DNA from: Coriobacteriia bacterium
GTDB taxonomy: Bacteria > Actinomycetota > Coriobacteriia > Anaerosomatales > JAAXUF01
Assembly: GCA_013334745.1 (NCBI GenBank)
Contig: JAAXWY010000024.1
Span: 1-36,342 of the forward strand
Length of the DNA: 36,342 nucleotides
Direction of reading: 5' to 3'
Numbering within the stretch: position 1 is the stretch's first letter; every line of letters begins with the position of its first letter. Position numbers and translations under genes: made by a program. The notes under the pieces were generated by a model. The model saw only the letters and a program-made list of their open reading frames with translations. It made no database searches and had not been told where the DNA came from. Positions 1 through 7,976 of this stretch are shown here, one piece after another.

Positions 1-681
1 GGCATGACCCGCGACGATCTGCTCGCGGCTAACCGCGCGATAGTCGAGAGCGTGATCGGCCAGGTGGCTGCGGCCTCGCCCGACGCGATCATCATCTGCG
101 TCACCAACCCGCTCGACGTGATGACCTACCTCGCCAAGAACGTCTGTGGCTTTCCGACGAATCGGATCTTCGGCATGGGCGGTGTCCTCGACTCGGCGCG
201 TTTCGCCTACGCCATCGCGGAGAAGACCGGCGCCGCCATCACCGATATCGATGCGCTCGCTATGGCGGCACACGGCGATGCGATGGTGCCCATGCCCCGC
301 TTCTCGACCGTTGCCGGCCAGCCTCTGACCGAGTTGCTTCCCGCCGATGACGTCGCCGCGCTTGTCGAGCGCACGATCTTCGGCGGCGCCGAGGTCGTCG
401 CGCTGCTCAAGACCGGCTCGGCGTTCTACGCGCCCGCCGCAAGCGTCGTCTCGATGGTGCGTGCCGTACTCGGCGACACCGGCGAGACGCTGCCCACCTG
501 CGCGTACCTGTCGGGGGAGTACGGCATCGCCGACGTCTACATGAGCGTCCCCGCTCGGCTCGGGCGCGACGGCGTGCTCGGTGTCGTCGAGCTCCCGGTG
601 ACCGCCCAGGAGCGCGAAGCGCTCCAAGCGTCCGCAGCGACGATCGCCGAGGCGCTCGACTCGCTCGGACTCCGGGGGTAG
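1..681 (+). CDS. mdh: Malate dehydrogenase, 3' part (5' end outside window)
   Basis: This is the C-terminal 226 residues of an NAD-dependent malate dehydrogenase of the LDH/MDH superfamily, which interconverts malate and oxaloacetate in the cytoplasm. The reading frame is open to the window edge, and its first residues (Gly-Met-Thr-Arg-Asp-Asp-Leu-Leu) match the family's internal PGM(S/T)RDDLL segment, so the Rossmann nucleotide-binding half lies upstream. Visible motifs are CVTNPLDVMTYLA, the substrate-domain segment GMGGVLDSARF, and AAHGDAMVPMPRFS with the catalytic His. The C-terminus is complete. Fumarase alpha begins 1 base after the stop codon, so malate made by fumarase can be used directly by this enzyme. 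A lactate dehydrogenase is less likely because the PMPRFSTVAG segment is typical of the malate enzyme. Confidence 0.93.
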   Translation, partial: GMTRDDLLAANRAIVESVIGQVAAASPDAIIICVTNPLDVMTYLAKNVCGFPTNRIFGMGGVLDSARFAYAIAEKTGAAITDIDALAMAAHGDAMVPMPRFSTVAGQPLTELLPADDVAALVERTIFGGAEVVALLKTGSAFYAPAASVVSMVRAVLGDTGETLPTCAYLSGEYGIADVYMSVPARLGRDGVLGVVELPVTAQEREALQASAATIAEALDSLGLRG

Positions 682-682
682 C

Positions 683-1531
683 GTGCTCGCCTCGGCGATC
701 ATCGCGGACGCTGTCCGCGCGGCCATCCCCCAAGCGGCGGCCTCATTGCGACCCGACGCCCTCGTGGCGCTTCGCGAGGCCGCCGAACACGAGCGCTCAC
801 CGCGCGGACGGGCGGTCCTGACGCAGCTGCTCGACAACGCCTGTCTCGCAGAGCGCGACGCGATGCCGCTGTGCCAGGACACAGGCACCGTGTGGGTGCG
901 CATCGAGCTCGGCGCCGACGAGAGCATCTCAGGTGACGTGCAGGCCGCGATCGACGCCGCGGTCGCGCAGGCGTACGCGGCGGCGAACTTGCGCATGAGC
1001 GTCGTGCGCGACGCGCTCTTCGACCGTGAGAACACCCGCGACAACACACCGGCGTTCGTCGATATCGTCACCGGTGCGCGCGCTGGTACCGGCGCCACGG
1101 TGCACGTGATGCTCAAGGGCGGTGGCAGCGACAACGCGAGCCGTATCGAGATGCTGGTGCCCAGTGCAGGGCGCGAGGGCGTGATGCAGGTCGTGCTCGA
1201 GGCCGTCGCACGGAAGGCCACCGGCGCGTGCCCTCCGCTTCTTGTGGGCGTGGGCGTGGGCGCTACGTTCGACAAGGTCGGCGGTCTCGCGAAGAAGGCG
1301 CTGCTGCGCGAGATCGGAAGCGCAGCGGCCAGCACTGAGCTTGCTGCGTTCGAGGCCGAACTGTTGGCCGCCGTCAACGCGACCGGTATCGGCCCGGCAG
1401 GCCTGGGCGGCGACACGACCGCGCTCGCGGTGCACGTCGCGACCGCACCATGCCACATCGCCGCACTTCCGGTTGCGGTCAACCTTGGGTGCTCGGCGAT
1501 CCGCTCGGTCAGCGTGGAGGTGGGCGCGTGA
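683..1531 (+). CDS. fumA: Fumarate hydratase class I, alpha subunit
   Basis: This 282-residue protein is the N-terminal (alpha) subunit of a two-subunit, iron-sulfur dependent hydro-lyase that interconverts fumarate and malate. Three conserved cysteines stand where the cluster ligands are expected: Cys64 in PLCQDTG, Cys183 in GACPPLLVGVG, and Cys270 in NLGCSAIR. The family motif GIGPAGLGGDTTALAV is near residue 235. Length matches stand-alone alpha subunits. Translation starts at GTG 683, just after the mdh stop. The partner beta subunit is not adjacent but lies after an intervening transporter gene. Tartrate dehydratase (TtdA) is homologous and cannot be strictly excluded, but the mdh neighbour favours fumarase. 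Confidence 0.92.
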   Translation: MLASAIIADAVRAAIPQAAASLRPDALVALREAAEHERSPRGRAVLTQLLDNACLAERDAMPLCQDTGTVWVRIELGADESISGDVQAAIDAAVAQAYAAANLRMSVVRDALFDRENTRDNTPAFVDIVTGARAGTGATVHVMLKGGGSDNASRIEMLVPSAGREGVMQVVLEAVARKATGACPPLLVGVGVGATFDKVGGLAKKALLREIGSAAASTELAAFEAELLAAVNATGIGPAGLGGDTTALAVHVATAPCHIAALPVAVNLGCSAIRSVSVEVGA

Positions 1532-3021
1532 GCGATGCGCTCGCCGCGCCGCAGCCGGATTGCGCGCCGCCGAAAGCCTCCAACAAGGGAGGGTATCGGC
1601 GCCTGCTTCGCAACAAAGGCTTCCGGCGGCTGTGGTACGCGCAGTTCGTCAGCGGCATCGGCGACTGGCTCGTCATCGGCTTCCTCATGCCACTCGTCAC
1701 CAAGCTGTCCGGCGGCTCGTCGTTCGCTGTCGCCGGAATCCTCATCGCAAAGATCGTCCCTGCGCTCATTCTGAGCTCGTTCACCGGAGTACTGGTGGAT
1801 CGCTTCGACCGGCGCAAGGTCATGATCACGGCCGACCTGGTGCGTATGGTGCTTGCGCTCGCGCTCGTCTGGACGAACTCGCTGTGGGTCATTTACGCCG
1901 TCGTGCTGCTCATGGAGACGGCGTCGCTGTTCTTCTGGCCGGCACGCAACGCGCTCATCCCGTACCTCGTTGACGAGAACGACATCACGGCCGCAAACGG
2001 GCTCTCCTACACGACGCAGCAGGCCAGCATGGTCGTGGGGCTCTCAGCGGTGGCCGCCATCCTCGCCGGCTTCGAAGCGCTCGTGCGATGGGTGCTCGGT
2101 GCTGGGCTGCCGATCATCACACGGTTCGTGGGCGTGTTTGCACCCGCGCTTCTCGGCGAGCGAGCTGGCGTCATCCTCGACTCGTTCACCTTCATCTTCT
2201 CCGCAACGATGGTCGCGCTCATCGCGGTCAAGGCGAAACCGGCCAGCGCGACCGGACCGCTCGACCTGTCGCTGCTCGGCAAGGACGTGCTCGACTCGTT
2301 CCGCTTCCTGCGCGCACACGTCGAACTGCGGAGCCTGCTGCTCGTCATCGGGCTTGCGATACTCGGCGGCGGCGCGATCATCCCGGTCGGCATCGTCTAC
2401 ATCGCCGAGGAGAGCGGCAACCTGTTCGGAGGCATCCCGCTGTTGGCGGGCATCCCCGCGCTCGCCGCGCTCGTTGGCTCGCGTCAGACGTTTGTGCTGG
2501 TCTGCTTGGCGATCGGCATGGTTCTCGGCGCGCTCATCGTGCCGCAGGTGGAGCGGCGTCTGAGGTTGCAGCTTCTCTTCGCGGGCAGCGTCGCCACGTT
2601 CGGCGTGTCGATGCTCGGGTTCGCGAGCGTTCAGCAGTACTGGATCGCTTGCATCTTCACCATGTTCGCAGGCGCGTGTATCGCGACACTGACCGTCGCG
2701 GGCAACAGTTACGTGGTCAGAACCACCGAAGACTCGATCCGCGGCCGTGTGTTCACGGCGCAGGAATCGGTGATTCGGGTGTCGCTTCTGCTCTCCATGA
2801 TCGTGATGGCGCCGCTCGGGGACGTCGTTGCCGGCATCATCCGCAACGTGGTGGCGCGTTCAGGCGTTCCCTACGACGAGGTGTACCTCACCGGCCCGCG
2901 CATCACGCTGTGGGTGGCTTCGGCCATCGTCATCGCTGCTGCCGCTTACGCGTTCAAGACGCTCGACTGGCGCCAGGCCGAGCAATGCGAGCTACCCGCC
3001 GAGGAGGCCGCGCATGTCTGA
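1528..3021 (+). CDS. MFS transporter, drug/metabolite exporter type
   Basis: This is a 497-residue major facilitator superfamily protein with about 12 hydrophobic segments. The start of the transporter is seen in GDWLVIGFLMPLVTKLSGG, and the loop VLVDRFDRRKVMI is the MFS signature between helices 2 and 3. It belongs by eye to the broad group that includes EntS-, LplT- and macrolide-efflux-like exporters. The start is taken as GTG 1528, which overlaps the fumarase alpha stop by 4 bases. A longer in-frame extension would run far into fumA. The 3' end overlaps the fumarase beta start by 8 bases, so the gene is translationally embedded in the fumarase operon. The substrate is unknown; the context could suggest a dicarboxylate, but no sequence feature proves it. 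Confidence 0.85.
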   Translation: MSDALAAPQPDCAPPKASNKGGYRRLLRNKGFRRLWYAQFVSGIGDWLVIGFLMPLVTKLSGGSSFAVAGILIAKIVPALILSSFTGVLVDRFDRRKVMITADLVRMVLALALVWTNSLWVIYAVVLLMETASLFFWPARNALIPYLVDENDITAANGLSYTTQQASMVVGLSAVAAILAGFEALVRWVLGAGLPIITRFVGVFAPALLGERAGVILDSFTFIFSATMVALIAVKAKPASATGPLDLSLLGKDVLDSFRFLRAHVELRSLLLVIGLAILGGGAIIPVGIVYIAEESGNLFGGIPLLAGIPALAALVGSRQTFVLVCLAIGMVLGALIVPQVERRLRLQLLFAGSVATFGVSMLGFASVQQYWIACIFTMFAGACIATLTVAGNSYVVRTTEDSIRGRVFTAQESVIRVSLLLSMIVMAPLGDVVAGIIRNVVARSGVPYDEVYLTGPRITLWVASAIVIAAAAYAFKTLDWRQAEQCELPAEEAAHV

Positions 3022-3586
3022 GGCGATCCGCATCGAGCTGCCCGTGTCGCGCGAATCGCTCGCGTTGCTTGCAGTCGGCGACGAGGTGCTGCTCTCCGGT
3101 CCCGTCTACACCGCGCGTGACGTCGGGCACGAGCGGCTGCTCGCCGCACTCGCCGAGGCGGGCGAACTCCCGCACGGTCTTGCCGGGCACGTGCTCTTCT
3201 ACGCCGGCCCTACGCCGGCCGTCGACGGCTATCCGGCCGGCTCGGTGGGGCCGACCACCGCCGGCCGCATGGATGCGGCCACCCCCGCGCTGCTCGCGGC
3301 CGGCATCGTCGCGACCATCGGCAAGGGAGCGCGCTCCGAATCCGCGCGCGCCGCGTTCGCCGCGACGGGCAGTGTGTACTTCGCGGCGGTGGGCGGCGCC
3401 GCGGCGCTGCTCGGCGCCCACGTCGTGGCCGCCGAGCCGGTCGCATTCGACGACCTCGGCACCGAAGCCCTCGTGCGGCTGACACTCAACGACTTCCCGG
3501 CGTTCGTCGCCGTCGATGCGACCGGCGCGGACCTCTACGCACTCGCGCCGGCGGAGTGGCGCGCCGAGCATGGAGAGCGGTCATGA
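3014..3586 (+). CDS. fumB: Fumarate hydratase class I, beta subunit
   Basis: This 190-residue protein is the C-terminal (beta) subunit of the class I fumarase whose alpha subunit ends at 1531. The signature is GSVGPTTAGRMDAATPALL near residue 76, followed by GIVATIGKGA and the GSVYFAAVGGAAALL segment, all typical of the swivelling beta domain that helps bind the dicarboxylate. Length fits stand-alone beta subunits. ATG 3014 overlaps the transporter stop by 8 bases and was chosen because the longer open frame upstream is a shadow of the MFS gene. The downstream tmk start overlaps its stop by 4 bases. Alpha and beta are usually neighbours, so separation by a full transporter gene is unusual. 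Confidence 0.9.
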   Translation: MSEAIRIELPVSRESLALLAVGDEVLLSGPVYTARDVGHERLLAALAEAGELPHGLAGHVLFYAGPTPAVDGYPAGSVGPTTAGRMDAATPALLAAGIVATIGKGARSESARAAFAATGSVYFAAVGGAAALLGAHVVAAEPVAFDDLGTEALVRLTLNDFPAFVAVDATGADLYALAPAEWRAEHGERS

Positions 3587-4233
3587 GCGATCGCGGCGTG
3601 CTCATCACCTTTGAGGGCGGGGAGGGCTGCGGCAAGTCGACGCAGCTCACAGCGCTCGCTCATCGGCTCGAAGCCGCGGGGCTGCGCGTGCGCTCGTTGC
3701 GCGAACCGGGCGGCACGACCGTGGGTGAGGCCGTCCGCGCGATCCTGCTTGACCCCGCCAACACCGGTCTCGACGACGTGGCCGAGCTGCTGCTGTACGA
3801 AGCCGCACGCGCGCAGATCGTCGCCGAGGTCATCGAGCCCGCACTTGAGGCCGGCGAGGTGGTCCTGTGCGACCGCTTCTACGACTCGACCACCGCCTAC
3901 CAGGGTCACGCTCGCGGCATCGACCTGGCGCAGGTCGCCTCGCTCAACCGCGCTGCGACCGGCGGCCTCGTACCGGACCGCACCGTCCTACTCGATATCG
4001 AGCCGGCGCTCGGTATCGCCCGAGCCACCACCGATGCCACCGATCGTCTTGAAGCCGAGGACCTCGCGTTTCACGAGCGTGTCCGCGCGGGCTTTCTCGC
4101 GATCGCGCGCGAGGAGCCAGCTCGCGTGCGGGTGGTTGACGCTGCCGGCGAGATCGATTCCGTCGCGGTGCGGGTCGCGGCCGCCCTCGCCGACCTGCCC
4201 GCGCTTGCCCACGTGCTTGGGGCCGAGCTGTGA
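3583..4233 (+). CDS. tmk: Thymidylate kinase (dTMP kinase)
   Basis: This cytoplasmic enzyme of 216 residues phosphorylates dTMP to dTDP with ATP for DNA precursor supply. Its P-loop is GGEGCGKST at residues 12-20. The substrate-side motif REPGGTTVGEAVR and the DRFYDSTTAYQG motif follow, and the LID region carries DRLEAEDLAFHERVR, all characteristic of the family. The ATG at 3583 overlaps the fumarase beta stop (ATGA), and the stop overlaps the holB GTG. The tmk-holB-ricT order is a common bacterial neighbourhood, so this part of the run is housekeeping. Confidence 0.96.
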   Translation: MSDRGVLITFEGGEGCGKSTQLTALAHRLEAAGLRVRSLREPGGTTVGEAVRAILLDPANTGLDDVAELLLYEAARAQIVAEVIEPALEAGEVVLCDRFYDSTTAYQGHARGIDLAQVASLNRAATGGLVPDRTVLLDIEPALGIARATTDATDRLEAEDLAFHERVRAGFLAIAREEPARVRVVDAAGEIDSVAVRVAAALADLPALAHVLGAEL

Positions 4234-5354
4234 GCCCCTGCGTCTTCGACGACCTCGTCGGCCAGGAGCGGGTCGGTGGCTTCCTGCGCGCCGCGGTCGA
4301 GTCGCACAAGGTCAGTCACGCGTACCTGTTCGTAGGGCCGCCTGGTTCGGGTAAGGGGACCGCAGCCAAGTCGCTTGCGTGCGCGATCATCTGTGATGAC
4401 GACGGTTGCGGTACGTGCGGCGAGTGTTATCGAATTCGCCGAGGTGCCCACCCCGACGTTCACCTCATCGAACCGGAGGGCGCTGCTGGCTTTCTCAAGG
4501 AGCAGATCGAGGACATCATTCACGACGTGAGCCTCGCGCCGATCGATGGCAAGCACAAGGTCTACCTCGTCAAGAGCGCCGACCTGTTCAACGACGCGTC
4601 GGCCAACGCATTCCTCAAGACGCTTGAGGAGCCGCCCGACGACGTCATCATCGTCTTGATGGCTCACTCCTTCGACGCCGTGCTGCCCACGATCTCGTCT
4701 CGCTGTCAGGTCGTGCGCTTTCGCCGCATCCCGCCATCGGAGTCTGCGGCGATCCTAGTCGCCAAGACCGGCGCGGATCCCGAGGAGGCCGCCGCCGCGC
4801 TTGCAGCTGCGGGGGGCGTGGTCGCCCGCGCCAAGGACTTCCTCGCCAGCCCCGCCCGCCGAGAAGCCCGCGCGGCCATCCTGCGCATCCTCGCCGACCT
4901 GTGCTTCGCCGATGACCTCGACGTACTCATGGCGGCGCGGGAGTTGCTCACCGTGGTCAAGGCACCGCTCGAAGAGGTCAAAGCGGTGCAGACCGCGGAG
5001 TTCAAGGAACGGGCCGACTATCTCGGTAAAGGCGGCAGCAAGCAGCTCGAGGACCGGCACAAGCGCGAACTCACCGCTCGCGAGCGTGAGGGCGTGGGCG
5101 AGGTTCTCAATGTGGCCGAGAGCTGGTTGCGCGACTGTCTCGTGATCGCCCAAGGAGTCGACGATCTCGTCGTCAATCGTGACGTCATGGACTCCATGGA
5201 AAAGGTCGGCGCGATCATCACTCCGGGTGCCGCGGTGACCGCTTTGAACGCCGTCAACGATGCTCGGCGGCGCATCTCGTATAATGTGAGCCCCCAGCTG
5301 GCCATCGAGGCCATGCTTTTCGATATTCGAGAGGTGTTGCGATGCCCACGGTAG
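4230..5354 (+). CDS. holB: DNA polymerase III delta prime subunit
   Basis: This is the delta prime subunit of the clamp-loader complex, which opens and loads the sliding clamp during replication. The AAA+ P-loop GPPGSGKGT is at residues 36-44. A zinc module with Cys51, Cys60, Cys63 and Cys66 follows in the usual C-x8-C-x2-C-x2-C spacing. The SRC motif appears in TISSRCQVVRF. The protein has 374 residues, slightly longer than the E. coli protein, which is common. Translation starts at GTG 4230, overlapping tmk by 4 bases. The end overlaps ricT by 13 bases, indicating coupled translation. Confidence 0.94.
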   Translation: MSPCVFDDLVGQERVGGFLRAAVESHKVSHAYLFVGPPGSGKGTAAKSLACAIICDDDGCGTCGECYRIRRGAHPDVHLIEPEGAAGFLKEQIEDIIHDVSLAPIDGKHKVYLVKSADLFNDASANAFLKTLEEPPDDVIIVLMAHSFDAVLPTISSRCQVVRFRRIPPSESAAILVAKTGADPEEAAAALAAAGGVVARAKDFLASPARREARAAILRILADLCFADDLDVLMAARELLTVVKAPLEEVKAVQTAEFKERADYLGKGGSKQLEDRHKRELTAREREGVGEVLNVAESWLRDCLVIAQGVDDLVVNRDVMDSMEKVGAIITPGAAVTALNAVNDARRRISYNVSPQLAIEAMLFDIREVLRCPR

Positions 5355-6568
5355 TGGGAGTGAAGCTGCGTTACGCACCCAAGCAGCTCTGGTTCGACCC
5401 GGCCGGCACGACGCCCGAAGAGGGCGACTCGGTGATCGTCGATACAGAGCGTGGAATAGAGATCGGACTCGTCTCGGCCGCACCTCACGACGTGGAGCCT
5501 TCCCAGCTCACCGCGCCGTTGAAGCCGGTCATGCGCGTCGCCGGACCCGAGGACTTCTCCTATCAGGAGGAGCTTGAGGGCAAGGAGCGCGAGGCGATGC
5601 CAGCCTTCCGCGAGCTCATAAACTCGTACAAGCTCGATATGAAGCCCATCGACGTCGAGTACATGTTCGGGGGCGACAAGATAGTCTTCTACTTCGTCGC
5701 CGAAGAGCGCGTCGACTTCCGTGAGCTGGTCAAGGACCTCGCTGCGCGGTTCAAGGCGCGCATCGACATGCGTCAGGTCGGCGTCCGCGATGAGGCCCGA
5801 ATGGTGGGCGGTCTCGGGCACTGCGGCGAGCAGTTGTGCTGCGTCCGTTTCGGCGGCGAGTTTCAGCCGGTATCGATTCGTATGGCAAAGGAACAAGACC
5901 TGCCGCTAAACCCCTTGAAAATCTCGGGACTGTGCGGCAGACTCATGTGCTGTTTGCGCTATGAGTTCGAGGCGTACAAGGACTTCAAGTCACGGGCGCC
6001 GAAGCGCGGAGCGATCATAGAGACCCCACTGGGCCTCGCGAAGGTCGCCGAGCTGCACACGCCGCGCGAGACGATCGGCATGAAGTTCGAGGATGGCAAG
6101 CGCGTCACCGTCCCGCTCGCGGGGATGACGTGTTCCAAAGGCACCGGCTGTCCGTGTTCGGTCAGCCGAGAGGTGCTTGAGGAAGCCGGCGGTACCGGTA
6201 CGGCACTTGCATTCGCGGCGCTTGACCGCGAAGAGGAAGCTGCAGCCGCGCCGCCGAAGCCGGCACCGCGACCCAGGTCGGGTGGCGGCGAACGCAAGCC
6301 CGCGCAGTCTGCGGAGCGCCCCGCCGATAAGCCGGCAGACGCGCCCAAGGGCGAGGGCCGCAAGCGCCGTCGTCGCGGAGGACGCGGGGGCGGAGAGGGA
6401 GCTGCAGGTGGCGCGGCAGCGCCTGCGCAGCCAGAGCGCGCGAAAGCACCGCAGGCCGACAAGCCGGCGGCTGCGGCAGGAGAAGGCGGTGCCCCTAAGG
6501 CGAGCCGCCGACGCAGGAAGCGTCGCCCGGGATCGGGCGGTACAGGTGGAGAAGCTCCGCCAGCGTGA
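5342..6568 (+). CDS. ricT: PSP1-domain protein RicT (YaaT-like)
   Basis: The first 270 residues match the PSP1 family protein RicT/YaaT, known in Bacillus as part of the Fe-S binding Ric (Y) complex that promotes RNase Y-dependent mRNA maturation. Cluster-ligand type cysteines are Cys161, Cys166 and Cys167 (HCGEQLCC) and Cys198, Cys203 and Cys204 (LCGRLMCC). The segment TCSKGTGCPCSVSREVLEE follows. The last 130 residues are a low-complexity tail rich in Ala, Pro, Lys and Arg, with KRRRRGGRGGG, which could bind RNA; that is inference. The 408-residue length exceeds the Bacillus protein because of this tail. It is the last gene of the run and stands 11 bases before the tRNA gene. Confidence 0.9.
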   Translation: MPTVVGVKLRYAPKQLWFDPAGTTPEEGDSVIVDTERGIEIGLVSAAPHDVEPSQLTAPLKPVMRVAGPEDFSYQEELEGKEREAMPAFRELINSYKLDMKPIDVEYMFGGDKIVFYFVAEERVDFRELVKDLAARFKARIDMRQVGVRDEARMVGGLGHCGEQLCCVRFGGEFQPVSIRMAKEQDLPLNPLKISGLCGRLMCCLRYEFEAYKDFKSRAPKRGAIIETPLGLAKVAELHTPRETIGMKFEDGKRVTVPLAGMTCSKGTGCPCSVSREVLEEAGGTGTALAFAALDREEEAAAAPPKPAPRPRSGGGERKPAQSAERPADKPADAPKGEGRKRRRRGGRGGGEGAAGGAAAPAQPERAKAPQADKPAAAAGEGGAPKASRRRRKRRPGSGGTGGEAPPA

Positions 6569-6579
6569 CAACCGGATAT

Positions 6580-6656
6580 GCCGACGTAGCTCAGCTGGCC
6601 AGAGCACCGCACTCGTAATGCGGGGGTCAGGGGTTCGAATCCCCTCGTCGGCTCCA
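6580..6656 (+). tRNA. tRNA-Thr (anticodon CGT)
   Basis: The 77-base gene folds as a cloverleaf. Acceptor strands GCCGACG and CGTCGGC pair perfectly, the discriminator is T, and CCA is encoded. The D arm is GCTCAGCTGGCCAGAGC. The anticodon stem CCGCA/TGCGG frames the loop CTCGTAA with anticodon CGT, which reads the Thr codon ACG. The T arm is AGGGGTTCGAATCCCCT. Its last 48 bases are repeated at 14645-14692, so the 3' half in this intact gene was probably supplied by the integrated element. Confidence 0.96.
6609..6656 (+). repeat. attL: 48-bp direct repeat in tRNA-Thr 3' end
   Basis: These 48 bases are identical to 14645-14692 and cover the anticodon arm, T arm, 3' acceptor strand and CCA of tRNA-Thr. 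Identity stops at the CCA on the right and within the anticodon stem on the left. A tyrosine integrase gene lies immediately inward, so this is the integrase-proximal attachment site. Confidence 0.93.
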
Positions 6657-6666
6657 TGTCTTACCT

Positions 6667-6692
6667 GCGGGAACCTTCGGGTTCCCGCTTTT
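6667..6692 (+). terminator. Rho-independent terminator after tRNA-Thr
   Basis: The stem GCGGGAACC (6667-6675) pairs with GGTTCCCGC (6680-6688) around a TTCG loop and is followed by TTTT. It lies 10 bases after the tRNA CCA and should end its transcript. It lies inside the element, so the element seems to supply it. Confidence 0.85.
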
Positions 6693-6732
6693 GTTTGTGC
6701 TGTACGGTTGTGAAGTGCACCTGATCGCGCAT

Positions 6733-7971
6733 CTATTGTACCGCGCGGGCGGCCCTTCTCGCCTCGGCGAGGGCCTCCATAGCAGTGCGCTTGCCTGCGT
6801 CGAACGCGTGGGCGTAGATGCGCAGAAGCACATCCGGGGAGTGCCCGGACATGGCGGCGATCGTCACTGCGTCAAAGCCCAGCGCGATCATCTGCGACAC
6901 CCAGGCGTGCCGCAGCAGGTGCGGCGTCATGCCGGTGATCTTGTGCTGCTTGCAGAACGTACGGAACGCGAGTCCGAAGGTATCCGGCCGCATCACGGCG
7001 CCGTCTGGATCCGCCGCGATGTAGTCTCCCGCCGGCGAGCTCGCACCACGCCATCCTTCACCGAGGCGTACTCGCTCGCGTCGTTGCTCGCGCTGGATAC
7101 GCTTCAGCTCCGCCAGCGTGTGCGGATCCAGAGGGATCGTGCGCTGCTTGCCGGTCTTTGTCTCCTTGACGCGGAGACCGTCCTCCTTCGTGTAGGAGAT
7201 GGAGCGGCGGACGGTGATCGCGCCATTCACGAAGTTCACGTCCTCCCAGCGAAGCCCTACCGTCTCCCCGCGTCGAGTGCCCAGGTAAGCGCTCAGGAGC
7301 ACCGGGACGGCGATGTGTGGGGCGTCGGTACCGCTGAGGGCTACAAGGGCCTCCACGGCCGCCACGTCGACGGCCGGGCGCGGTCGCGAGGGTGTACCCA
7401 AGTCCTTGGGGAGTACGTGCTTGCCGATTGCCGGGTTGGTCGTGAAATCATGTTGATCGTCGACCGCGAAGGCGAAGAGGGCTCGCATCACGGCGTGCAC
7501 GGTGGCGATCGTCTTATTGGCCAGCGCTCCTGAACCTCCATGCTTGCGGGCGTTCGCCGAACCGAGGGCCACGTACAGGCCGGTGAGCGTCGACTGCGTG
7601 ACCTCGCACATGCGCACGCGTCCGATGTGGGGAATCACGTTGTGAGTGAAGATGGACTGATAGCGCGCCCGGGTTGTGTCGGCCAGATGATGCGGCGCCC
7701 ACACGGCCATGTAGTGCTGTGAGTAGCGCTCGACGGTCCAGCCCTGGCGGACCTCGCGCTCCAGGTACGCTGCGTCCTTCTTGCGGGCATGATCGGCCAC
7801 GAGCTCGAGCCGGATCGCCGGTAGCGCCTTCTCGGCTTCGGTGCCGTTCTTGGCGGTGAAGACACGAGAGAGCGTGACGCCTCGCTCCTTGACCTGGAAA
7901 CGGTAGCGATCGCCGCCCAAGTGCCGGAGAGTGCCGGCGCCCTTGGGTCTACGTGTTGTTGTCTGTGTCAT
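6733..7971 (-). CDS. int: Tyrosine recombinase / phage-type integrase
   Basis: This 412-residue site-specific recombinase should insert and excise the element at tRNA-Thr. The N-terminal region (about 1-65) resembles the arm-binding part of phage integrases, residues 80-175 fit the SAM-like core-binding domain, and the catalytic domain is at 200-400. Catalytic residues are visible: Arg233 in GTRRGE, a Lys near 272 in KTKTGKQR, His351 and Arg354 in HLLRH, His377 in SGHSP, and Tyr386 in LLRIYAHAF. The start is ATG 7971, because the strong AAAGGAGGT site sits 7 bases upstream; an in-frame GTG at 7980 would overlap that site. The gene points at attL and ends 77 bases from the tRNA. Confidence 0.95.
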   Translation of the reverse strand: MTQTTTRRPKGAGTLRHLGGDRYRFQVKERGVTLSRVFTAKNGTEAEKALPAIRLELVADHARKKDAAYLEREVRQGWTVERYSQHYMAVWAPHHLADTTRARYQSIFTHNVIPHIGRVRMCEVTQSTLTGLYVALGSANARKHGGSGALANKTIATVHAVMRALFAFAVDDQHDFTTNPAIGKHVLPKDLGTPSRPRPAVDVAAVEALVALSGTDAPHIAVPVLLSAYLGTRRGETVGLRWEDVNFVNGAITVRRSISYTKEDGLRVKETKTGKQRTIPLDPHTLAELKRIQREQRRERVRLGEGWRGASSPAGDYIAADPDGAVMRPDTFGLAFRTFCKQHKITGMTPHLLRHAWVSQMIALGFDAVTIAAMSGHSPDVLLRIYAHAFDAGKRTAMEALAEARRAARAVQ

Positions 7972-7976
7972 TGGTT

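Noticed and set aside
6691..7533. Plus-strand open frame across the integrase and the tRNA terminator
   Set aside because: It is antisense to a clearly recognisable integrase and has no family resemblance.
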